Source of the DNA: Actinomycetes bacterium
GTDB taxonomy: Bacteria > Actinomycetota > CALGFH01
NCBI GenBank assembly: GCA_030152105.1
Contig: JASLIH010000034.1
Coordinates: 1 to 6,088 of the forward strand
Length of the DNA stretch: 6,088 bases
Direction: 5' to 3'
In this document: positions 1-5,082 of the stretch, piece after piece
Layout of the letters: each line of letters opens with the position of its first letter
Numbering within the stretch: position 1 is the stretch's first letter
Translations under genes and position numbers: made by a program
Notes under the pieces: generated by a model
What the model saw: only the letters and a program-made list of their open reading frames with translations
Database searches by the model: none
What the model was told of the DNA's origin: nothing

Positions 1-653
1 CTGGCGTCGGTATAGCGGCGCACCAGCTCGCGCGTCCCGGTGTCCTCCTCGCCGCCGGTCCAGTCCTGCCGCTCGGCGGGCAGGTGCTCGCGCATGCCGG
101 CGCGGGCCCGCTGCAGCGCGCTGTTCACCGAGTTGACCGAGTCCCCGAGGAGCTCCGCGACGTCCTTGGCCGGCCAGCCGAGCACCTCCCGTAGGATCAG
201 CACGGCCCGCGGGCGCGGCGCGAGGTGCTGGACTGCGACCAGGTACGCCAGCTCGATCGTCTCCCGCGCGACGGCGACCGTCTCCGGCTCGTCCGCGTCG
301 TCCGCGGCCAGCTCGTCGAGCAGCCGGTCCGGGTAGGGCTGCAGCCACAGCACCTCGCCCCCGGTCGCGGGCTCCGGGCGGCGCGCAGCGAGCAGGTCCA
401 GGCAGGCGTTGGTGGCGATCCGGTACAGCCAGGCCCGAAACGTCGACCGCCCCTCGAAGGTCTCCCGCCACCGCCAGGCACGCAGGAACGTCTCCTGCAC
501 GGTGTCCTCGGCGTCCTGGAACGACCCGAGCATCCGGTAGCAGTGCACGTGCAGCTCTCGGCGGTGCCGCTCCGCCAGCCCCGAGAACGCCGGCTCATCG
601 ACCTTGCCCAGACCGCTCACGCCCAGCCCCTCCAGCCGCGTGTCCGCACTCAT
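1..653 (-). CDS. ECF-family RNA polymerase sigma factor (SigG/SnoaL-fused type), 3' end cut by window edge
   Basis: Probable transcription initiation factor that directs RNA polymerase to a small set of promoters. The 217 visible codons start at an ATG (653-651) preceded by GGAAGGA (667-661), 7 nt upstream. Residues 26-92 are sigma region 2: YRMLGSFQDAEDTVQETFL at 39-57 (core binding) and FRAWLYRIATNACLD at 72-86 (-10 recognition). The linker has EVLWLQPYPDRLLDE (100-114), a signature I associate with the SigG/TIGR02960 group. Residues 133-190 form region 4, with VLILREVLGWPAKDVAELLG and SVNSALQRAR as the -35-binding helix-turn-helix. The end (TRELVRRYTDA) looks like the start of the SnoaL-like C-terminal domain these proteins carry in place of a separate anti-sigma factor. 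That domain lies beyond base 1, so whether it is intact is unknown. Family assignment is strong; the target regulon is unknown. Confidence 0.9.
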   Translation of the reverse strand, partial: MSADTRLEGLGVSGLGKVDEPAFSGLAERHRRELHVHCYRMLGSFQDAEDTVQETFLRAWRWRETFEGRSTFRAWLYRIATNACLDLLAARRPEPATGGEVLWLQPYPDRLLDELAADDADEPETVAVARETIELAYLVAVQHLAPRPRAVLILREVLGWPAKDVAELLGDSVNSVNSALQRARAGMREHLPAERQDWTGGEEDTGTRELVRRYTDA

Positions 654-660
654 CACACCA

Positions 661-667
661 TCCTTCC
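661..667 (-). promoter_or_regulatory. Shine-Dalgarno of the ECF sigma factor gene
   Basis: GGAAGGA on the minus strand, 7 nt before the ATG at 653. It fixes the start. An ATG slightly upstream (within GGATGGTGTGA) is followed almost at once by TGA, so it cannot be used. Confidence 0.6.
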
Positions 668-747
668 GTCTCATCGTGTCCGTTGTAGGTGTGACGGGTG
701 CGGGCGCGACAACTCATCACCAGGGTCGGTCGGCATGGCTGAGCGTT

Positions 748-1285
748 TCATCCTTGGTAGGTCGGGTGTTCGACGTGGTGGAGAACGAGGATGGCCTGGA
801 CCATTGCGGTCATCCGGGAGGGGCTGTAGCGCAGCTTGGTCAGTTTTCCAGGTCTTGAGGGTGGCGACGGCGCGTTCGCCGCGGCAGCGGATCCGGGCGT
901 GGGCCTTGTTCACGGCCTTCTGCCGGCGCGACAGCTTCGGCCGGCATCGGTGCCGCTTGAACGGGTACGCACGGAACCGCCGGCGCCTTGATACGCCCTG
1001 TCCGCGAAGGTCATCACGTCAGCGTTGGTCAACGCGGCGATGATCCCGTGGGTTCGCGCAGCAGTCAGGTCGTGTGCCGAGCCGGGAATTGCCGCCGACG
1101 CCCAGCCGAGGCGTCCGGCCGCATCCACGATTACCTGCACGTTCATCCCGTGCCGTCAGTGCTTTCCGGAGTAGTACGGCTTGTGATCGTGCACGCGGTC
1201 GATCGGGATCAGCGTGCCGTCGAGGATGACGCAGGCCAGCAGCCGGATCCTGGTCATCGCCTGGTGCAGATCGTTGGCGGTCGCG
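748..1285 (-). pseudogene. IS5-family DDE transposase, 5'-truncated with a nonsense codon and two frameshifts
   Basis: Remnant of a cut-and-paste DDE transposase. The reading runs DLHQAMTRIRLLACVILDGT (first catalytic Asp in ILDGT), PYYSGKH, an in-frame TGA at 1158-1156, then RHGMNVQVIVDAAGRLGWAS, PGSAHDLTAARTHG and ADVMTFADRAYQGAGGSVRT (second Asp in FADRAYQG). Around 958-968 the frame shifts: CGTACCCGTTCAAG looks like CGTACCCCGTTCAAG with one C lost. It continues as PFKRHRCRPKLSRRQKAVNK and AHARIRCRGERAVATLKTW (catalytic Glu in GER). A second shift at 838-850 (TGGAAAACTGACC) leads to LTKLRYSPSRMTAMVQAIL, then VLHHVEHPTYQG and TGA (750-748). The N-terminal third, which carries the helix-turn-helix in relatives, is missing. 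The lesions mean no functional protein. Family recognition is by motif order; the exact ISfinder element is not known to me. Confidence 0.85.
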
Positions 1286-1348
1286 CCCGACCACACCCCG
1301 AGCCCCACCGATGACGACAACCTTCGGACGCGTGCCGGTACCCTGCAC
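1283..1348 (-). pseudogene. Probable N-terminal fragment of an IS1380-type transposase
   Basis: From a GTG at 1348-1346 the minus strand reads VQGTGTRPKVVVIGGARGVV, then GR. This resembles the opening of actinobacterial IS1380-family transposases as I remember them (V/M-Q-x-TG-x-RPKVVV-x-x-x-G-x-GVV). After about 22 codons the similarity stops and IS5-type sequence begins in a different frame, so the fragment is only the first few percent of a ~450-residue protein. An ORF continues through the junction in this frame (to about 1019), but the residues after GVVGR are out-of-frame IS5 sequence. The assignment rests on a short match and recall, so it is moderate at best. Confidence 0.4.
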
Positions 1349-1353
1349 CCTGG

Positions 1354-1420
1354 AAGTGCCTTCCGAGACGGACGATTCTGATCCTAGGCACATCAGATCA
1401 TCCCAGATCAGAAGGCACTT
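1354..1420. repeat. Interrupted inverted repeat upstream of the IS fragment
   Basis: AAGTGCCTTC (1354-1363) is repeated in perfect inverted form as GAAGGCACTT (1411-1420). A second, overlapping pair is TTCTGATC (1376-1383) with GATCAGAA (1406-1413), so two alternative hairpins could form. Between them CAGATCA occurs twice in direct orientation (1394-1400 and 1404-1410), exactly 10 bp apart. The position, just upstream of the transposase GTG and before the TetR stop at 1438, fits an IS end or leader region. It could act as a read-through barrier, a transposase-binding site, or both. Confidence 0.6.
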
Positions 1421-1437
1421 TCGCGTTCCCGGACACC

Positions 1438-2298
1438 TTAGAGGCTGCGCCAGTAGGGGCGCGGCGACCGCGGTGGCTGCCGGTCGGGGTGGCTAGGTTC
1501 GGTGCTGCCGGGCGCGGTCGGATGTGTCCTTGGTGCGGGGCGCGGCAGGTCGAGCGCTACACCGTCCAGCAGCCGGGCCAGGCCGCGCTCGAAGCGTTCG
1601 TCGTTGCTGGAGGCGGCGGCCAGGCGGGCCAGGGCAGCCAGGCGGTCGCCGGTGCCGAGCAGCGCCTGGGTGTGTGGGTAGTGGCCGGTGGCAAGCTGTT
1701 CGTCGAGGTGGTCGGCCGCCGCCCGGGCGAGGTCGGGTGGGATGGCCTCTAGGGCGGGCTCCAGGTCGCTTTTGAGCACGAAGCCTGCGACGTAGTCGTC
1801 CACGCTGGCGATCAGCTCCAGCCGGGCGGCCGGGTCCAGTCCGGTGCCGGCGACGGCGGCCAGGGATTGTTCGAAGTGGCGCAGGGCGTGGGGGCTCAGT
1901 CCGGTGCCGCGCATGCCGGTGAGCGCCCAGGGGTGGCGGCGGAAGGTGGCGCGGGTGCGGCGGGCGATTGCGGTCAGGGCCTGACGCCAGCCGGTGGGCA
2001 GCTCGCCGTCGGGGACCAGCAGCTCGCCCATGATGGCGTCCTCCATGAGGGCGATGAGGTCGGTCTTGGAGCCGACGTAGTGGTACAGCGTCATCGTCCC
2101 CGCGCCCAGCTCGGCGGCGAGGCGTCGCATGGTGACCGCCTGGATGCCTTCGGTGTCGGCGATCGCCAGGGCGGTCTGGGCGATCTGCTGGCGGGTGTAG
2201 CGGGGACGGCGCGAGCCCGGCTCGGGCTGCATCCAGATCGGCCCGGCCGGCTGGCCGCGGCCGGTTGGGTGGGCATCGGGATCAGGATGACTTGACAT
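1438..2298 (-). CDS. TetR/AcrR-family transcriptional regulator
   Basis: Cytoplasmic one-component repressor of 286 residues. The DNA-binding domain spans residues 34-80: YTRQQIAQTALAIADTEG, then the helix-turn-helix VTMRRLAAELGAGTMTLYHY (55-74) and VGSKTDLIALMEDA. The rest is a helical ligand-binding/dimerisation domain (FRRHPWALTGMRGTGLSPHA, LRHFEQSLAAVAGTG, VDDYVAGFVL), typical of the TetR group whose members often begin IWM-x-PEPG, seen here at 21-28. The first 20 residues and a Pro/Arg/Ser-rich tail from about 253 ending PYWRSL are extensions. No Shine-Dalgarno precedes the ATG at 2298, so leaderless translation or a later start (ATG of Met23) are alternatives. The gene is divergent from the oxidoreductase and shares a 116-bp control region with it, so it most likely represses both itself and that gene. 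The inducer is unknown. Confidence 0.92.
   Translation of the reverse strand: MSSHPDPDAHPTGRGQPAGPIWMQPEPGSRRPRYTRQQIAQTALAIADTEGIQAVTMRRLAAELGAGTMTLYHYVGSKTDLIALMEDAIMGELLVPDGELPTGWRQALTAIARRTRATFRRHPWALTGMRGTGLSPHALRHFEQSLAAVAGTGLDPAARLELIASVDDYVAGFVLKSDLEPALEAIPPDLARAAADHLDEQLATGHYPHTQALLGTGDRLAALARLAAASSNDERFERGLARLLDGVALDLPRPAPRTHPTAPGSTEPSHPDRQPPRSPRPYWRSL
1440..1457 (-). repeat. 18-nt repeat, copy 1 (3' end of the TetR gene)
   Basis: CCTACTGGCGCAGCCTCT on the minus strand encodes the last residues YWRSL and the first base of the TetR stop. The identical 18-mer occurs on the plus strand at 5035-5052, so the two copies are in inverted orientation about 3.6 kb apart. Confidence 0.5.
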
Positions 2299-2322
2299 TG
2301 ACGTACAGCGTACTGCTAACCT
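2292..2322 (+). promoter_or_regulatory. Candidate promoter of the oxidoreductase gene
   Basis: A consensus -35 TTGACA (2292-2297) is followed by TAACCT (2317-2322) as the best -10, with a 19-bp spacer, which is longer than ideal. The -35 lies inside the first codons of the divergent TetR gene. The first GTAC-N3-GTAC box (2303-2313) falls between the two hexamers, where bound TetR would block polymerase. An alternative -35, TTGACG, starts at 2298 with no better -10. Confidence 0.35.
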
Positions 2323-2358
2323 TAGCCGTACGATGTACTAAAGGTTCGTATGGCGTAC
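2303..2358. promoter_or_regulatory. Three TetR operator-like boxes, GTAC-N3-GTAC
   Basis: Three near-identical imperfect palindromes lie in the TetR/oxidoreductase intergenic region: GTACAGCGTAC (2303-2313), GTACGATGTAC (2328-2338) and GTATGGCGTAC (2348-2358). Within each box the half-sites start 7 bp apart. Box starts are 25 and 20 bp apart, about two helical turns, so dimers could sit on similar faces of the DNA. Palindromes in a divergent TetR-target region are the usual TetR operator arrangement. Binding by this regulator is inferred. Confidence 0.65.
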
Positions 2359-2401
2359 GACGAAGCGCTGGCCTGGTCGCTCCTGTCGCACCGTCCGAAC
2401 C

Positions 2402-2408
2402 AAGGAGG
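2402..2408 (+). promoter_or_regulatory. Shine-Dalgarno of the oxidoreductase gene
   Basis: AAGGAGG, six bases before the ATG at 2415. The frame is open upstream to about 2265 inside the TetR gene, so this strong site is what decides the start. Confidence 0.85.
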
Positions 2409-2414
2409 GAACGG

Positions 2415-3422
2415 ATGCCCCTGCCAGTCAGGCAACGTCGGGTCGCTCGGGCGCTGCGCCCCGGTGCGCCCCAGCAGGTCATCGACATCGCCGTGGAGGA
2501 CATCGCCGAACTCGAGCCGGGTCAGGCGCTGGTCCGGGTCCAGGCGGCAGCGGTCAACCACTCCGAAGGCCTGGCCCTGCGCGGCGGCGCCTACGCCCAA
2601 GGGCTGCCGTTTCCCTGCCCGCTCGGCTACGAAGGCGCCGGGACCGTGGTGGCAACTGGGCCACAGGTGCCCATCCAGCCCGGCACCCGGGTGTGCTGGG
2701 CCCCAGTGGTCGGATCGTGCGCCGACTACCTGACCGCACCGGCGGCGATGCTGGTCCCTGTCCCTGACAGCCTCAGCGTCGAGGATGCCGCCCGCCTGCC
2801 CAGCGCCGGGGTGACCGCGCAACTGCTGACCCGGGCGTGGCCCCTTGCGGGCAAGACGGCCCTGGTGTGGGGCGCGGCCGGCCCGGTCGGCCGCACGCTG
2901 GTCGCCCTGCTCTGCGAAGCAGGGACGGAGGTGATCGGGATCGCCAGCGGCGACCGGGTCCAGATCGTCCGGGAGCTTGGCGCCGCGCACGCCATCGACC
3001 GCACCCGCCACCATGTGGCCGAGGCGGTTGGCGCCTTGACCGACGGGCGTGGCGTGACGGCGGTGTTCGACCCGGTCGGCGCCCCGACCTACCGGGCGAG
3101 CCTGGCCATGCTGGGACGACGGGGCTGCCTGATCAACTACGGCGAGCTGTCCGGCGAGCTGCCCACCGTCGAGCTGATGGACCTGATGGACAAGGGGTTG
3201 TTCGTGACCAAGTTCGGCGGCGGTGGCGCCCTGGACGACCTGTCCGAGCTGCCCGGACTCATCACCGCCGCCTTGGCCCTAGCGCTGCGGCGTCCACAGG
3301 TCATCAGCCAGGCCGGCGGCCGCTTCTCCCTCGAGCAGGCCGCCGACGGCTACCAGGCCCTCCAGGCCGACCTACCTGGCAAGATCCTGATCATCCCCGA
3401 CCACGATGTGGGCCTGTCGTAG
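2415..3422 (+). CDS. Zinc-independent MDR / quinone-oxidoreductase-like NAD(P)H-dependent oxidoreductase
   Basis: Soluble cytoplasmic enzyme of 335 residues, close to the usual ~325 of the quinone oxidoreductase branch of the medium-chain dehydrogenase/reductase superfamily. The N-terminal GroES-like substrate domain has AAAVNHSEGLALRGGAY (44-60) and the conserved LGYEGAGTVVATG (70-82). The nucleotide-binding Rossmann domain has ALVWGAAGPVGR (149-160), a variant of the AxGxVG coenzyme motif, then a beta strand EVIGIASG, LGAAHAID and VFDPVGAPTYRASLAMLGRRG. The C-terminus GKILII is typical. The cysteine/histidine ligands of the catalytic and structural zinc of alcohol dehydrogenases are not apparent. 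The likely reaction is NAD(P)H-dependent reduction of a quinone or activated double bond; the true substrate cannot be told. It starts 6 nt after AAGGAGG and is divergent from the TetR gene that probably represses it, as in inducible detoxification modules. Confidence 0.9.
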   Translation: MPLPVRQRRVARALRPGAPQQVIDIAVEDIAELEPGQALVRVQAAAVNHSEGLALRGGAYAQGLPFPCPLGYEGAGTVVATGPQVPIQPGTRVCWAPVVGSCADYLTAPAAMLVPVPDSLSVEDAARLPSAGVTAQLLTRAWPLAGKTALVWGAAGPVGRTLVALLCEAGTEVIGIASGDRVQIVRELGAAHAIDRTRHHVAEAVGALTDGRGVTAVFDPVGAPTYRASLAMLGRRGCLINYGELSGELPTVELMDLMDKGLFVTKFGGGGALDDLSELPGLITAALALALRRPQVISQAGGRFSLEQAADGYQALQADLPGKILIIPDHDVGLS

Positions 3423-3468
3423 CCGCCGCCACCTCGGGCCGCTGCGGGGGGCGGTCATGGGCGGCGGC
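3422..3468 (+). terminator. Possible GC-rich terminator hairpin after the oxidoreductase gene
   Basis: GCCGCCGCC (3422-3430) can pair with GGCGGCGGC (3460-3468) across a 29-nt loop that is itself GC-rich. There is no T-run, as is common in actinomycetes, and the loop is long, so this is a weak candidate. The G-rich 3' arm continues as GGGGGCGG and could also form a G-quadruplex. Confidence 0.25.
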
Positions 3469-3602
3469 GGGGGCGGCCGTCCCAGCGATAGTGGGGTCCA
3501 GGCCCAGCGGACCAGCCGGCCGCAGACGATGATGGCGCTGGCCAGGGCCGCCCTCGTCGACGTCCATGACACTGACGAGAGTCCTCCGCTTAGGCCTCGA
3601 TG

Positions 3603-3643
3603 TATGATGTATATAGTTGAGTTAGTAACTCAACTGGTATCAT
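3603..3643 (+). promoter_or_regulatory. Candidate -10 elements of the marR-like gene
   Basis: An AT-rich patch in otherwise very GC-rich DNA. TATGAT (3603-3608, preceded by TG) and TATAGT (3612-3617) would start transcription inside the palindrome. TATCAT (3638-3643) would start at about 3650, exactly at the gene's ATG, giving a leaderless mRNA; TTGAGT (3617-3622) could serve as its -35 with a short 15-bp spacer. No Shine-Dalgarno precedes the ATG, which favours the last option. Which one is used is not determinable from sequence. Confidence 0.4.
3615..3635. promoter_or_regulatory. Perfect 21-bp palindrome, probable MarR operator
   Basis: Arms AGTTGAGTTA and TAACTCAACT flank a single central G (3625), with no mismatch. 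It ends 14 bp before the start codon of the marR-like gene and overlaps or separates the candidate promoter elements. Length, symmetry and location fit autorepression by a MarR dimer. Binding is inferred. Confidence 0.75.
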
Positions 3644-3649
3644 GGCTGC

Positions 3650-4153
3650 ATGAATGCGACCAAGACCGTCCCGACCCGCCAGGACGTGGAGCAGCTGGTG
3701 GCCGCCCTGTTCGTCGTTACCAGCGGACTAGAGCGAGCCCGACGCCAGATCCCCGACGCAGCCGCGCTGTCGGTCCTGCAGGTCCTGGCCTGGGCCGAAC
3801 GACAGGAGCCCGCCCAAAAGGTCCGCCCCAAGGACATCGCCACCGCGCTCGGCGTGCACCGCTCGGCGGTCACCCACCAGCTTCAGGCCCTGGAGGAAGC
3901 CGGCCAGGTGACCCTGACCGTCGATCCGGCCGACCGCCGCTCCTGGTTCGTCGCCCTCACCGACGCCGGTCGGGCCGAGCTGGACCGGCTTACCACCATC
4001 GGCATGAACCGTTTCGCCTTGTTCGTGGCCGACTGGGATGCCCAGGAGGTCCGCACCCTGACCCGCCTGCTGGTCAAGTTCGACGCCGCCAAGGCCGAGG
4101 TTGGCCGCCGCCAACCACCGTCGCGGACACGGCGCCGGCGGCCGCCGCCCTGA
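3650..4153 (+). CDS. MarR-family transcriptional regulator
   Basis: Dimeric winged-helix repressor of 167 residues, slightly longer than the usual ~140-150. After an N-terminal helix (DVEQLVAALFVVTSGLERAR, 12-31) comes SVLQVLAWAER. The winged helix follows: RPKDIATALGVHRSAVTHQL (59-78), LEEAGQVTL, and the wing DPADRRSWFVALTDAG (92-107) with the diagnostic D-x-x-DRR signature. The C-terminal helices contain RFALFVADWDAQEV and TLTRLLVKFD, followed by an Arg/Pro-rich tail (GRRQPPSRTRRRRPPP). The ATG at 3650 lacks a Shine-Dalgarno. An ATG at 3642 yields only a three-codon frame whose TGA overlaps this start as ATGA. A perfect palindrome just upstream indicates autorepression. The VC0807-like gene begins 40 nt after the stop, so the two are probably co-transcribed and the membrane protein is the likely regulated target. 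The ligand is unknown. Confidence 0.92.
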   Translation: MNATKTVPTRQDVEQLVAALFVVTSGLERARRQIPDAAALSVLQVLAWAERQEPAQKVRPKDIATALGVHRSAVTHQLQALEEAGQVTLTVDPADRRSWFVALTDAGRAELDRLTTIGMNRFALFVADWDAQEVRTLTRLLVKFDAAKAEVGRRQPPSRTRRRRPPP

Positions 4154-4181
4154 CCTTCCACCAGCCACCCGCCCGCGCCGC

Positions 4182-4187
4182 AAGGAG
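4182..4187 (+). promoter_or_regulatory. Shine-Dalgarno that sets a GTG start for the VC0807-like gene
   Basis: AAGGAG, six bases before the GTG at 4194. An ATG at 4101 in the same frame would lie inside the marR-like gene and has no comparable site, so GTG 4194 is preferred. Confidence 0.8.
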
Positions 4188-4193
4188 CAACCA

Positions 4194-4973
4194 GTGACAA
4201 CGCAACCAGCGCCGCCTGCGGCCACCAGCCGGTGGCGCGCCCTGCTGCCGACCCTGCTGGATCTGGTCATCCCCACCGTCGGCTACTTTCTGCTGCACTG
4301 GGCCGGGCTACCCGACATCTGGGCGTTGACCATCGCCGGCGCGGCCACCGGCGTCTACGCCCTGGTCAACACCATCCGGCGGGGTCGGCTGGACGCTCTT
4401 GGCCTGCTGATCGTCGCCGAGATCGGCGTGTCGGTCGTCCTGGTGGCCAGCACCAACGATCCCCGGCTTATCCTGGCCCGCCCGGCCGTCTACCTGGCCG
4501 TGGCCGGCGTGGTCAATCTTGTCTCCTGCTTTACAGGTCGGCCGCTTTCCTATACCGCGGCCACACCCATGGCGACCAAGGGTGACCCGGTGCGCGCGGT
4601 CGCCTACGAGCGCGCCTGGCACCACTCGCCCGAGCTGCGAGCCATCCACCGCCAGCTCACCGCCGGGATCGGGCTGGCGATGCTGGCCTACGCCGTCATC
4701 CGCGTCCTCATCGTCTATTCCTTCTCGATCTCCACCGCGGTGGTGGGCCAAGAGGTCCCCGGCATCGCGCTGATCGCCTTGGTAGTGGTCCTGATCCGGC
4801 TACGGGTGCCCCGGCTGCGCCGCATCGTCGACGCCGAACAGGCCGCCCTGGCCGCCGAGCGCGTCACGACCAAGGCCAACGCCGAACCAGCTGGCGCCGA
4901 GCACGACCGCCATCACGCCGATGATGACCGGAGCACAGCCATCACCGACCAACTGCGCAACTCACGGGCCTGA
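4194..4973 (+). CDS. VC0807-like six-helix integral membrane protein
   Basis: Inner-membrane protein of 259 residues with no known biochemical role. About six hydrophobic segments are visible at roughly 17-36, 41-60, 67-86, 95-113, 157-177 and 187-203. Family-like features are the opening LLPTLLDLVIPTVGYFLLH, short polar turns (IRRGRLDALG), a conserved-looking FTGRPLSY (113-120) and a cytoplasmic-type loop with YERAWHHSPELRAIHRQL (138-155). The last ~50 residues are hydrophilic, rich in Ala, Glu, His and Asp (HDRHHADDDR), and probably cytoplasmic. I place it in the VC0807 family by topology and these motifs. A generic small transporter or a septation-protein-A-like protein are alternatives. 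It follows the marR-like gene by 40 nt with its own strong Shine-Dalgarno, so it probably forms a two-gene operon under MarR control, as MarR-linked membrane proteins often do. Confidence 0.75.
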   Translation: MTTQPAPPAATSRWRALLPTLLDLVIPTVGYFLLHWAGLPDIWALTIAGAATGVYALVNTIRRGRLDALGLLIVAEIGVSVVLVASTNDPRLILARPAVYLAVAGVVNLVSCFTGRPLSYTAATPMATKGDPVRAVAYERAWHHSPELRAIHRQLTAGIGLAMLAYAVIRVLIVYSFSISTAVVGQEVPGIALIALVVVLIRLRVPRLRRIVDAEQAALAAERVTTKANAEPAGAEHDRHHADDDRSTAITDQLRNSRA

Positions 4974-5034
4974 GCAGCCATCCAACAGAGTCGCACCACC
5001 GCCACCCCTAGTTCGCCTGACCCACCGGATCCCT

Positions 5035-5052
5035 CCTACTGGCGCAGCCTCT
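5035..5052 (+). repeat. 18-nt repeat, copy 2
   Basis: CCTACTGGCGCAGCCTCT, identical to the 3' end of the TetR gene (1457-1440 on the minus strand). It lies 61 bases after the VC0807-like stop, in that gene's reading frame, and reads SYWRSL within a Pro/Ser-rich peptide like the TetR tail. Confidence 0.5.
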
Positions 5053-5062
5053 TAGCGAGCGA

Positions 5063-5076
5063 CCCTTGCTGAAGGG
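5063..5076 (+). terminator. Weak hairpin downstream of the VC0807-like gene
   Basis: CCCTT (5063-5067) pairs with AAGGG (5072-5076) over a GCTG loop. A five-pair stem without a T-run is marginal; it is listed only because it is the sole hairpin I noticed between the convergent genes. Confidence 0.2.
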
Positions 5077-5082
5077 CCGAGG

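Larger units (their letters stand above)
748..1420 (-). mobile_element. Degenerate insertion-sequence scar made of pieces of two IS families
   Basis: The block between the sigma factor and the TetR gene consists of an inactivated IS5-family transposase (748 to about 1285) fused to an apparent IS1380-type 5' fragment (about 1283-1348) and an inverted-repeat region (1354-1420). All pieces have the same orientation (minus). I could not identify terminal inverted repeats or target-site duplications, so the outer limits are those of recognisable sequence and not of the original elements. No intact transposase is present, so the scar is presumed immobile. Confidence 0.7.

Noticed and set aside
670..720. 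Possible ECF autoregulated promoter upstream of the sigma factor (TGTCGC, GTCACACC on the minus strand)
   Set aside because: I could not find a matching -10 (CGTC-like) at the right spacing, so no promoter is claimed.
225..1043. Long plus-strand open frame of 272 codons
   Set aside because: It runs antisense to the sigma factor and the IS5 remnant, has Arg/Gly/Pro-biased nonsense composition and no family motif; it is a by-product of high GC.
1867..2295. Plus-strand open frame of 142 codons rich in Gly, Ala and Asp
   Set aside because: It is antisense to the TetR gene, whose protein is clearly recognisable; no Shine-Dalgarno or motif supports it.
2265..2414. N-terminal extension of the oxidoreductase
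   Set aside because: The frame is open but overlaps the TetR gene and the operators; AAGGAGG directly before 2415 and family length favour the shorter protein.
2837..3532. Plus-strand frame of 231 codons overlapping the oxidoreductase
   Set aside because: Arg/Pro/Gly-rich shadow in a different frame of a well-recognised gene.
3372..3572. Minus-strand frame of 66 codons between the oxidoreductase and marR-like genes
   Set aside because: It has one short hydrophobic run (ALASAIIVCGRLV) but a poly-proline stretch, overlap with the oxidoreductase 3' end and no ribosome-binding site.
3406..4197. Plus-strand frame of 263 codons covering the marR-like gene
   Set aside because: Composition is Arg/Pro/Gly-rich without motifs, while the MarR frame shows a full winged helix and DRR signature.
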